Source: CAZXFH01 sp964640055 (GTDB lineage Bacteria; Fidelibacterota; UBA2242; JAFGTP01). From it: a stretch of DNA of 10,779 nucleotides. Below the pieces are notes generated by a model. That model did no database searches. It had not been told where the DNA came from and saw only the letters and a list, made by a program, of their open reading frames with translations. Below are positions 1 through 6,034 of this stretch, piece by piece. Location: positions 1-10,779 of the forward strand of contig CAZXFH010000074.1 of the NCBI GenBank assembly GCA_964640055.1, read 5' to 3'. The translations under genes were made by a program, and so were the position numbers. Within the stretch, counting starts at the first letter, position 1, and each line of letters opens with the position of its first letter.

Positions 1-99
1 CTAAAATAACCTATCTCCCCCATTTCTGTACCCCTATACACCTTATAAACCTTATATCCCTTATACCTTTATACCTATTTCCCTTATATCCCCCTAGAA
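1..99 (-). repeat. Degenerate purine-rich tandem repeat downstream of the operon
   Basis: Read on the minus strand, the sequence after the thioredoxin stop is a run of short units that mostly begin with GG and contain ATA or ATAA, such as GGGATATAA, GGTATAAA, GGTTTATAA and GGTGTATA. Spacing is about 8-10 bp. No open frame or clear hairpin terminator is visible. The repeat runs off the window edge, so its full length is unknown. Function is unknown. Confidence 0.55.
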
Positions 100-492
100 T
101 TAAAGATACCCCAAATCCTTCAGTGTATTCTCAATAATCTCATCCTCATCCAGTTCTGTTTTGGATTGGTTATGATATTCCTGAATAACTTTAGTGATCA
201 TCGCTTCCAGCTGGGTATCGGTTTGGGACCCAGTTCTGCGCTCGAATTCCTGGCCATTCAGAAAGGTCATAAAAGTGGGTAAGCCCTTAACGTTATAATC
301 CCTGGATATAACCGGATTACGATCCAGGTTGACCTTAAAGATCTTGCACTTATTCTGATATTTTTCCGCCAATTTATTAAGCGTGGGATCGATCTGCTTG
401 CAGGGCAAACACCAGGAGGCCCAGCACTCCATTAGGACCGGCAGATCGGATTGGATCACTTTATGCTTAAAAGACTTGGTCGTTAGTTCCAT
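100..492 (-). CDS. Thioredoxin-like protein
   Basis: This 130-residue protein has a thioredoxin fold. The redox motif is WCLPCK, with Cys28 and Cys31, and the usual cis-proline follows at Pro72 in GLPTFMTF. Thioredoxins reduce disulfides in cytoplasmic partners, and no signal peptide is seen. The active site has Leu-Pro between the cysteines instead of the classical Gly-Pro, which may shift redox potential or partner choice. The last 25 or so residues form a charged tail (TELDEDEII) beyond the common thioredoxin length of about 105. An AGAGGA ribosome binding site lies 9 nt before the ATG. It is the last gene of the five-gene operon, 18 bp after the sulfoquinovose-synthase-like gene, so that Cys-rich enzyme is a candidate partner (inference). 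Confidence 0.92.
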   Translation of the reverse strand: MELTTKSFKHKVIQSDLPVLMECWASWCLPCKQIDPTLNKLAEKYQNKCKIFKVNLDRNPVISRDYNVKGLPTFMTFLNGQEFERRTGSQTDTQLEAMITKVIQEYHNQSKTELDEDEIIENTLKDLGYL

Positions 493-510
493 AGACTTAT
501 TCCTCTCGAT

Positions 511-2031
511 TTATTCCAGGTCCAAAACACCTTTATATTCGCCATAGCTTCTTTCACCCGGTTTGTATTTTTCAATCACACCGGATTCCTTTTTCTCACC
601 GGTCCAGCGGGTTACGGGCAGAATAGTATGATATTTTTCCATAATGCGTTTCTTTATATTGGATTGGGTGAGCAATTCGAAAATCCGGTCAATTTCCTTA
701 TCCAGACCGATTTTCTGTTGAAAGCCGAATTCCCGGGGTAATTTGCGGGAAACGGTTTCAAAGGGATGGATCTCGGTTTCCACCCGCGGATTTTCAAGAC
801 GCTGGATTTCAACATCCAGATTGTGTTGATCATTGGCTACTTTGGCGATGGTTTCCGCGGCGTCATTGAGTTTGTATAATCCGGAAACCTGATTGATCAC
901 ATCGTACTGACCCGGTTCGGGCGGAGAGGTGATCAGGCGTACCATACATTCCATGGCATCTTCCAGAGCAATAAAGCCCTTGATCTGTTCGCCCGCGCCG
1001 TAGACAGTCAGAGGAATGCCGGCAATGGCCTGGGCCACAAAGCGATTGACAACGGTACCAAACCACTCATCGATATCGAAGCGGGTTCGCAGGCGGGGAT
1101 CGGCGGCAACCTCATCGGTATGCACTCCGTAGATAACTCCCTGCTGGATGTCATAGGAGCGCAGCCACCAGTACTTACAAGCCTCGTATACATTATAGGT
1201 GTCCTGCACTTTGCTGACATGATAGAAACTGACCGGATCGCGCGGTGTGATCTCACCACCCAGACTCCATTCCCGGTCCCGCCATTTCAAGATCGCATCG
1301 GAGGGAAACATGCCCTCAAAAATGGGACGACCGGTCAGGGGTGCGCCATATTCGCCCATGGTCCCCAGCTTGATCAGGCTGGTTTCCGGGACAATATCCT
1401 TCATTAACCACAAAAGTCCCAGAGTGCCCAAGGTATTATTATCCTGAACTTCGATGGCATGGTGCATATCAACCATGGAATAGGGTGCTGAGGGGATCTC
1501 ACCATAATGGACGATGGCCTCCGGTTTAACTTCTTCTAAAAATTCAGCTAATTTATCCCTTTCGCGGATATCCATACGCCGGAAGTTAATATTGACTCCC
1601 AAAACTCCCCTGGCGGCATGCAGGCGTTCGGTCATTTTCTCAATCGGAACAATGGTATGGGCGCCTTTTTCCATCACTGTGTCGCGGCGGGTATAATTAT
1701 CGATGCCGCTGATCTTGAAGCCCATATTGGCCAGTTTCAGGGCCAGGGTCCAGCCCAGATAACCGTCCATGCCTAAAATCATAACGCGCATATCTTGCAG
1801 CTGATAGCCGTATTTCCCTTCGATCCATTCCGTACATTGCTCAAAGGTAATGGTCGGTTCAAAATACCCCAAATCCGGACGACGGGCACACTCGATCATG
1901 ATCTGGCCTTCATCACCCAGTTTGGACTTGATCTCTTCCTGGGATTGACCACAGGCCCGGAAATCCACATTGCCTTTGAAAATAGCCGCCGGACAATTCC
2001 AGCAGGTCTTTTCCGCATTAAAACATTTCAT
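511..2031 (-). CDS. UDP-sulfoquinovose synthase-like SDR enzyme with Cys-rich N-terminus
   Basis: This is a 506-residue extended SDR (NAD-dependent epimerase family) protein. From about residue 82 it resembles SQD1/Agl3-type UDP-sulfoquinovose synthases, which make UDP-6-sulfoquinovose from UDP-glucose and sulfite. The NAD-binding motif is GMDGYLG (87-93). HYGEIPSAPYSM (175-186) and LIKLGTMGEYG (219-229) match SQD1 signatures. Catalytic Thr224, Tyr270 and Lys274 (YHVSK) are present. The C-terminal half also carries family features, including QGVIYGV, PLTVYG and NPRVE. Residues 1-80 are an extension with six cysteines (3, 10, 13, 27, 48, 66) that SQD1 proteins lack as far as I know. GGAG lies 8 nt before the ATG, within the end of the upstream gene, whose stop is 3 bp away. 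The exact substrate is uncertain. Confidence 0.88.
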   Translation of the reverse strand: MKCFNAEKTCWNCPAAIFKGNVDFRACGQSQEEIKSKLGDEGQIMIECARRPDLGYFEPTITFEQCTEWIEGKYGYQLQDMRVMILGMDGYLGWTLALKLANMGFKISGIDNYTRRDTVMEKGAHTIVPIEKMTERLHAARGVLGVNINFRRMDIRERDKLAEFLEEVKPEAIVHYGEIPSAPYSMVDMHHAIEVQDNNTLGTLGLLWLMKDIVPETSLIKLGTMGEYGAPLTGRPIFEGMFPSDAILKWRDREWSLGGEITPRDPVSFYHVSKVQDTYNVYEACKYWWLRSYDIQQGVIYGVHTDEVAADPRLRTRFDIDEWFGTVVNRFVAQAIAGIPLTVYGAGEQIKGFIALEDAMECMVRLITSPPEPGQYDVINQVSGLYKLNDAAETIAKVANDQHNLDVEIQRLENPRVETEIHPFETVSRKLPREFGFQQKIGLDKEIDRIFELLTQSNIKKRIMEKYHTILPVTRWTGEKKESGVIEKYKPGERSYGEYKGVLDLE

Positions 2032-2034
2032 GTA

Positions 2035-3309
2035 TTAATTCTCCATTCTATACATTAAATCCACAATATCTTCTACTTGAATATTTTCAGGAATACCTGA
2101 ATCTTGCTTATTGATATAAAAAAAGGCATCCTCACCACGGTGCATGCCTTGTAAAATATCCGGCTTTTCCAAAACCTGCTTGCTCGTCAGACTACCTCTC
2201 AGGGAAAAACCGGTGTTACTGATCAGAACCAGATCGGGCGCATTCCCGGTTTGATCACCAGAATATATTGCTTCCTTTTTGATTACATCCTTAACGATTT
2301 GCTTTCCTCCATATTGCATTGTTTGGAATAAATCGGTTAACTCATTGATAATCTTTTCCCGATCTTTTTGCTCAACACTGCCATTGGGATATTTTTCCTT
2401 ATAATTCAGATAAATGCGCGCCGGCTCTAAAACAAAGGCCAGAGACTCTGAAGTTACATTGTTATAATTTTTCTTTTTACTCTCGGATAATTTCAGATAT
2501 CCATTTTCTTCCAGATACTTGTTCAGATAAACTTCCACATCGATTTTTTCCATGCCGTGATCGGACATCATTATAAGCAAGTCATTCTCATTTTTATTTT
2601 CCGCGATCCAACCCAGCTCTCTATCGATCATCCGATAATATTCCAGAAAATCCTTGTGTAACGGGCTGGCTTCATTCTCGTAATCATCGATCATATAATG
2701 ACCGATCCGGTCAGTACCGGTAAACACGACCATGAAGGTATCCCAATTCTGAGCTTGCCATATTTGCCGGTATAGTTTACTTCTGATCTGATGAACCTGA
2801 ATTAAATTCTGATAAAACAGTTTTTTGGATTGATATATCTTGCGGGTATCCGCATCCACCCGATAATCCATCTCTTTAAGAATATTTAAAAATGAATCCG
2901 GATAAGCGGCTTTATCCAGATTAGGTGATAAAAATCCGGAAACCAGATAACCATTCAATTTCTGGGCCGGATAGGTAAAGGGCAAGTTGATGATTACATA
3001 TTTTTTTTCTGATTTTTGTTTCCAAAAGGGTTGGGCGCGCATATTCAAAAAATTGGGGAAGCGCATGGTATAGGTATTGGGTATTAAATCGGTAAATCCG
3101 AAAATACCGTGTTCACCCGGATTGGTGCCGGTCATGATCGAGCTCCAGGAAACCGCGGAATTATCCGGAATAGAGGCCATCATGGGTTTAAATATCCCTT
3201 TGCCACGGAGGGACTTCAGGTTAGGCATCGTTCCTTTATCAGATAAATTTTTTAGTAAAGAATAAGGAGCACCATCTATTCCCACCAAAATTGTTTTTTT
3301 ATCAGACAT
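2035..3309 (-). CDS. Alkaline phosphatase superfamily phosphodiesterase (type I PDE/NPP-like)
   Basis: This 424-residue protein belongs to the alkaline phosphatase superfamily of two-metal phosphodiesterases and nucleotide pyrophosphatases. Likely metal ligands are Asp12 (VGIDGAP), Asp200 and His204 (TDRIGH), Asp250 and His251 (SDHGM), and His390 (MHRGEDAFF). The nucleophile position, occupied by Thr or Ser in the family, aligns with Ser51 in PDNSAVSWSSIMTG. NPGEHGIFGF follows, as in the archaeal and bacterial AP3774-like branch. No signal peptide is visible, so a cytoplasmic location is likely. It may cleave a phosphodiester or nucleotide-sugar bond, or release phosphate or sulfate in glycan synthesis; the substrate cannot be read from sequence. 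It starts 9 bp after the sulfotransferase-like gene and ends 3 bp before the synthase-like gene. Confidence 0.88.
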   Translation of the reverse strand: MSDKKTILVGIDGAPYSLLKNLSDKGTMPNLKSLRGKGIFKPMMASIPDNSAVSWSSIMTGTNPGEHGIFGFTDLIPNTYTMRFPNFLNMRAQPFWKQKSEKKYVIINLPFTYPAQKLNGYLVSGFLSPNLDKAAYPDSFLNILKEMDYRVDADTRKIYQSKKLFYQNLIQVHQIRSKLYRQIWQAQNWDTFMVVFTGTDRIGHYMIDDYENEASPLHKDFLEYYRMIDRELGWIAENKNENDLLIMMSDHGMEKIDVEVYLNKYLEENGYLKLSESKKKNYNNVTSESLAFVLEPARIYLNYKEKYPNGSVEQKDREKIINELTDLFQTMQYGGKQIVKDVIKKEAIYSGDQTGNAPDLVLISNTGFSLRGSLTSKQVLEKPDILQGMHRGEDAFFYINKQDSGIPENIQVEDIVDLMYRMEN

Positions 3310-3318
3310 AAACTGGGT

Positions 3319-3894
3319 TTACTTTCTGTTCTGATTGCGATACAGGTTTTGGTCAATAATATTGAACATCTTCTCGACATCAATATTATTAGCGTAAAAT
3401 TTATCAAATTCTGACTGATAATTATAGGGATTTTCCATCAGTTTATTATAATTGACTCTGAGGACATCCATATTGCCTTGATTACTGAGCCAATTGTGAA
3501 TTTTTGCCAAATGATTCTCATAATATTTCTGCATGGTATCTTCATCTACAGCAGGTTGTTTTTTCCCTTTACGCCGAAGCATCTTTTTCTGAGAAGCCAG
3601 TACTTCCTGAAGATCTCTCTCCATAAAAATGATTTTATATTGGTAATCCTTAGGTAATTCGTAAAGTAATTTGGATACCATTTTTACGGCTTTGCCTGGT
3701 AAATCTTTAAGCCAGGATTTATCCTCTTTTATGGTTTTCACTTTTTCATATTCGTAGTAGCCCCTGGGATTGTCGATATCGGATTCCCTGATACTATCAG
3801 TCACAACTTCAACACCCCCGGCTGCCAGCATTTTCATCATCATGGAGGTGCCGGTTCGGGGCAGTCCCGAAACAATATATATATAATTATTCAT
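3319..3894 (-). CDS. Small P-loop sulfotransferase-like protein
   Basis: This 191-residue protein starts with a beta strand and a P-loop-like SGLPRTGTSMMMKML (residues 9-23), the 5'-phosphosulfate loop typical of PAPS-dependent sulfotransferases. A second motif, IIFMERDLQEVLASQ, supplies Arg93 and Ser101 at the spacing expected for 3'-phosphate binding. It is shorter than classical sulfotransferases (250-300 residues) but fits a compact bacterial subfamily with the PRTGTSM signature. It probably transfers sulfate from PAPS to a sugar or other small acceptor (inference). No Shine-Dalgarno sequence is evident before the ATG. It lies 21 bp after the epimerase gene and 9 bp before the phosphodiesterase gene. 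A P-loop kinase role is a less likely alternative. Confidence 0.78.
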   Translation of the reverse strand: MNNYIYIVSGLPRTGTSMMMKMLAAGGVEVVTDSIRESDIDNPRGYYEYEKVKTIKEDKSWLKDLPGKAVKMVSKLLYELPKDYQYKIIFMERDLQEVLASQKKMLRRKGKKQPAVDEDTMQKYYENHLAKIHNWLSNQGNMDVLRVNYNKLMENPYNYQSEFDKFYANNIDVEKMFNIIDQNLYRNQNRK

Positions 3895-3915
3895 AATATT
3901 ATCATTTATATAAAT

Positions 3916-4938
3916 TTACTTTTTAATTTGATTTTTTATCCATTCATAAGTTGTCCTAAGTCCTTCTTTTAACGGATAATCTGGTTCCCAATCCAATTTC
4001 TCTTTTATCAACGCATTATCAGAATTACGTCCTCTAACGCCTAAAGGACCTGATATATGTTTGATAGATAGATCTTTATTTGCTATTTCCATTACATATT
4101 TTGCTAACTGGTTTATAGAAACCATTTCTTCAGAACCAATATTGACAGGTCCTATAAAATCTGATTGCATTAAGCGACGGACTCCTTCAATACATTCATC
4201 TATATATAGGAAAGAACGTGTTTGTTTGCCATCACCCCACATCTCGATCTCACCGCCATCTTCAGCCATGGCGACTTTACGACAGAAAGCAGCCGGTGCT
4301 TTTTCACGGCCATCATTCCATGAACCTTCCGGTCCAAAAATGTTATGGAAACGGGTAATACGTACATTTAATCCGTAATTTCTATGAAATGCGAGGTACA
4401 TTCTCTCACTAAATAATTTCTCCCAGCCATACTCACTATCAGGATTAGCAGGATATGCAGAGTCTTCATCTGTTTTTGGGTTATCAGGATCCATCTGATT
4501 ATACTCAGGATACATACAGGCGGAAGAGGAATAAAAGATTTTCTTAATACCATATTTCACAGCCCACTCACACACATTCAGATTAATAATAGCAGAATTA
4601 TGCATAATATCCGCATCATTTTCACCGGAAAAGACAAATCCAGCGCCACCCATGTCGGCGGCCAATTGATATACTTCATCAAAGCCTTTGCTTCCATCAA
4701 TTACAACTTCCAGTCCCTTCTTCATTATTAAATCCTGGCTCGGGGCTAACATAACATCCTGAACAACTCCTGCATCTCTAAGATCCCCAATTACAAATTC
4801 ATCAGCTTGTGTCGGTGCATAAGGTGGATATTTTAGATCAATCCCTCTTACCCAATAACCTTCTTTTTTCAACCGCTTGACTAAATGGGCTCCGATAAAG
4901 CCGCCTGCACCACATACTAATGCTGTTTTTTCTCTCAT
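3916..4938 (-). CDS. GDP-mannose 3,5-epimerase-like NAD-dependent epimerase
   Basis: This 340-residue extended SDR protein closely resembles plant-type GDP-mannose 3,5-epimerase, which converts GDP-D-mannose to GDP-L-galactose or GDP-L-gulose. The NAD motif is GAGGFIG (10-16). LAADMGGAGF (92-101), SSSACMYPE with Cys141, YGWEK with Tyr170 and Lys174, and REKAPAAFCRK with Lys213 match the enzyme's catalytic residues (Cys145, Tyr174, Lys178, Lys217 in the plant protein). GVRGRNSDN (300-308) is also characteristic. Residues about 60-84 form an insertion not expected in plant GME. It is the first gene of the operon and has a strong ribosome binding site. A related sugar epimerase activity cannot be excluded. 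Confidence 0.9.
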   Translation of the reverse strand: MREKTALVCGAGGFIGAHLVKRLKKEGYWVRGIDLKYPPYAPTQADEFVIGDLRDAGVVQDVMLAPSQDLIMKKGLEVVIDGSKGFDEVYQLAADMGGAGFVFSGENDADIMHNSAIINLNVCEWAVKYGIKKIFYSSSACMYPEYNQMDPDNPKTDEDSAYPANPDSEYGWEKLFSERMYLAFHRNYGLNVRITRFHNIFGPEGSWNDGREKAPAAFCRKVAMAEDGGEIEMWGDGKQTRSFLYIDECIEGVRRLMQSDFIGPVNIGSEEMVSINQLAKYVMEIANKDLSIKHISGPLGVRGRNSDNALIKEKLDWEPDYPLKEGLRTTYEWIKNQIKK

Positions 4939-4947
4939 TTGTTATAT

Positions 4948-4953
4948 CCTCCT
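4948..4953 (-). promoter_or_regulatory. Strong Shine-Dalgarno of the operon's first gene
   Basis: The minus strand reads AGGAGG nine bases before the ATG at 4938. It is the best ribosome binding site in the window. The AT-rich run just upstream (TATATAAAATTATA) could hold a -10 element, but no convincing -35 box was found. Confidence 0.7.
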
Positions 4954-5000
4954 ATAATTTTATATATTGAGTTGAGTACTGCTTTCGGGTTCCTGATTTC

Positions 5001-5028
5001 AATCCGTGTTTATCTGTGTTATCTGTGG
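5001..5028. repeat. Periodic repeat of the ATCTGTGTT type
   Basis: On the plus strand ATCCGTGTTT, ATCTGTGTT and ATCTGTGG follow in succession with a period of about 9-10 bp. It lies in the 312-bp gap 4939-5250, which otherwise contains the ribosome binding site of the epimerase gene, a 28-codon remnant frame and two copies of a related repeat. The unit resembles the CCACGAATGACACGG repeats further on. Confidence 0.6.
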
Positions 5029-5046
5029 CCTTTTTTCCATCGCCGC

Positions 5047-5133
5047 TCATTCAGATTGGAGCTGCTCCAGTTCAGCCAGTGGTTCCTCGTATTCATGTTT
5101 TTTCTTTTCGATAAAGCGGATTATACTGTCCAC
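5047..5133 (-). other. Possible gene remnant, 28-codon open frame
   Basis: From a GTG at 5133 the minus strand encodes 28 residues (VDSIIRFIEKKKHEYEE and onward) and then TGA. The composition is protein-like and helical, but I do not recognise a family. The GTG sits at the inner end of a CCACGAATGAC repeat, exactly as the reconstructed GxxExxY gene begins at another copy, so this may be the leftover of another repeat-bordered cassette. It could equally be a chance open frame. Confidence 0.25.
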
Positions 5134-5207
5134 GAATGACACGGATTAACACGAATGCTTTTTTTGTTTCTTTTTATCCACGAATGACACGGATTTACAC
5201 GAATGCT
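5129..5207. repeat. Direct repeat, two 31-bp copies of the CCACGAATGAC family
   Basis: Copies at 5129-5159 and 5177-5207 agree at 30 of 31 bases. Each is built from units of about 10 bp: TCCACGAATGA, CACGGATTAA (or CACGGATTTA) and CACGAATGCT. A partial third copy lies at 5825-5846, at the right boundary of the GxxExxY cassette. The two copies are separated by a T-rich spacer. Confidence 0.85.
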
Positions 5208-5250
5208 ATTATGTATTTTTTAGTGTAATTAGTGTAATTAGTGGACAGTT

Positions 5251-5592
5251 TTATCTAACTATTCGTTTATATTCGAGTTTGGGTTGTCCGAAGTTTACCA
5301 GCAGGCCTAATTTGAATTGCGTGGCTTTAAGATAGTTTAGAATTTGTGATTGGTGGTCAGAAGAAAGTGAAGATAGGGCTTTTAATTCGACGATAATTTT
5401 CTCATAGCAAACGAAATCGGCAATATATCTTTTTTCAAGTTCAATATCTTTGTAAGTAATTGTTAGGATTTTCTCCTTTTCGAAGGGTATATTTTGTTTT
5501 TGAAATTCGATCATGAGAGCTTCTTGATATATGGGCTCAAGAAAGCCGCATCCAAGTGTTTTATTCACCCTGTGTAATATTACATCTTCCAT
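5251..5592 (-). CDS. GxxExxY family protein, main open frame of an interrupted gene
   Basis: The 113-residue open frame shows the family signature G16-F-L-E19-P-I-Y22 and a PD-(D/E)XK-like core with Asp59 (IADF) and Glu69-x-Lys71 (VELKA). LGLLVNFGQPKLEYKRIVR is the usual C-terminus. GxxExxY proteins are small nuclease-fold proteins of unclear function, common in environmental bacteria. The first nine or so residues (MEDVILHRV) are not native: they are read from the end of inserted element E4, which contributes TATTACACAGGGT. The true N-terminus lies upstream in two pieces (see the pseudogene entry). No ribosome binding site precedes this ATG, so expression of the fragment is doubtful. Confidence 0.75.
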   Translation of the reverse strand: MEDVILHRVNKTLGCGFLEPIYQEALMIEFQKQNIPFEKEKILTITYKDIELEKRYIADFVCYEKIIVELKALSSLSSDHQSQILNYLKATQFKLGLLVNFGQPKLEYKRIVR

Positions 5593-5668
5593 ATTCAGTG
5601 TGCCATGATTGTCATTATTACTTTAATTTAGGAGAATCTCCATAATAAAGTCTATTACACGGGGTAAA
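5564..5668 (-). mobile_element. E4, small inverted-repeat element inside the GxxExxY gene
   Basis: The ends are imperfect inverted repeats: TTCACCCTGTGTAATA (5564-5579) and TATTACACGGGGTAAA (5653-5668). The core insert judged from the gene reconstruction is 5567-5667 (101 bp). It has no plausible gene. Inside are palindromes TGTAATATTACA (5573-5584) and GGAGAATCTCC (5631-5641). Ends and size match E2 and E3. Confidence 0.8.
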
Positions 5669-5686
5669 CTTCCATACAGGCGCCGA

Positions 5687-5794
5687 TTTACCCTGTGTAA
5701 TATCAATTACTTACTTTCCGTTGATCCTATTTAAAATTAGTGATTTCATTAGGGAATCAATATTTTTCCAAATGATATTATTACACGGGGTGAT
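5687..5794 (-). mobile_element. E3, small inverted-repeat element inside the GxxExxY gene
   Basis: TTTACCCTGTGTAATA (5687-5702) is the near-inverse of TATTACACGGGGTGAT (5779-5794). The core insert is 5690-5793, 104 bp, exactly the length of E2. It has no plausible gene. It lies between the codons for ESYN and IGACMEV of the GxxExxY gene. Confidence 0.8.
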
Positions 5795-5849
5795 TGTTGT
5801 AAGATTCTTGTTTGTAGATTAGTTTGTCCACGAATGACACTAATTATCA

Positions 5850-5917
5850 CCCCAATTAACCTGTCAAAATAGGCTTCGCATTTTACAGGTTGAAAATATG
5901 CTTCGCATTTAATGGGG
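5850..5917. repeat. Nested hairpin with duplicated GCTTCGCATTT motif
   Basis: AACCTGT (5858-5864) pairs with ACAGGTT (5885-5891), extended inward by AAAAT/ATTTT around a loop containing AGGCTTCGC. An outer CCCCA (5850-5854) pairs with TGGGG (5913-5917). AAAATAGGCTTCGCATTTTA (5866-5885) recurs as a close direct copy at 5893-5912. It lies between the GxxExxY and AlbA_2 genes and could act as a bidirectional terminator or a REP-like repeat. Apart from this and the 6002-6034 tandem repeat, I see nothing in 5847-6033. Confidence 0.6.
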
Positions 5918-6001
5918 CAAGCGAATGTTTTTTTGTATTTTTTTAATGAATTTTTTAATGTATATACTTTACAGATTTGCTTATCGAGCTGAAGCACCTT
6001 C

Positions 6002-6034
6002 TTATCCGAAGTTTATCCGAAGTTTATCCGAAGT
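6002..6034. repeat. Tandem repeat, three perfect copies of TTATCCGAAGT
   Basis: Three exact 11-bp units (6002-6012, 6013-6023, 6024-6034) are followed by the degenerate partial unit TATCGAAGG. The array meets the 3' end of the interrupted AlbA_2 gene, whose TAA is at 6034-6036, and the partial unit supplies its last codons. Confidence 0.9.

Larger units (their letters stand above)
5251..5831 (-). pseudogene. GxxExxY gene interrupted by elements E3 and E4 (reconstruction)
   Basis: Reading from GTG 5831, the minus strand gives the family-like start DKLIYKQESYN down to about 5796. Then element E3 (5690-5793) intervenes. The 22 bases 5668-5689 between E3 and E4 include codons for IGACMEV, the expected next segment. 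Element E4 (5567-5667) follows, and NKTLGCGFLEPIYQ continues from 5566. Removing E4 joins GT to GAATAAA and gives MEVNKTLGCGFLE in frame. Removing E3 by the same rule leaves one surplus A in a run of five, so either an A has been gained or the E3 boundary is off by one base. The repaired gene would have about 124 codons, the normal family length. I am confident of the order of pieces and less so of the exact E3 junction. Confidence 0.78.
5226..5846 (-). mobile_element. GxxExxY gene cassette bounded by 22-bp inverted repeats
   Basis: The segment 5226-5247, ending TAGTGGACA, and the segment 5825-5846, beginning TGTCCACGAATGACAC, are inverted copies matching at 20 of 22 positions. They enclose exactly the GxxExxY gene: its reconstructed GTG start (5829-5831) lies in the right repeat and its stop (5251-5253) is just inside the left repeat. 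The repeat belongs to the same family as the 5129-5207 copies. Movement as a unit is inferred from this bracketing. No transposase is present. Confidence 0.5.

Noticed and set aside
1120..2058. Plus-strand open frames across the sulfoquinovose-synthase-like gene
   Set aside because: They are antisense shadows of a strongly recognisable gene, with no family motifs and no ribosome binding sites.
5564..5794. E3 and E4 as ordinary transposase-dependent MITEs with target duplications
   Set aside because: Flanks do not show a shared duplication of three or more bases, and no DDE transposase with these ends is in the window, although one elsewhere in the genome cannot be excluded.
5749..5997. Minus-strand 82-codon open frame spanning the hairpin region
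   Set aside because: Its protein (for example CPIKCEAYFQPVKCEAYF) is just translated repeat sequence, it overlaps element E3 and the real GxxExxY N-terminus, and it matches no family I recognise.
6002..6034. Possible small CRISPR array
   Set aside because: The 11-bp units are directly adjacent with no spacers, and no cas gene is present.
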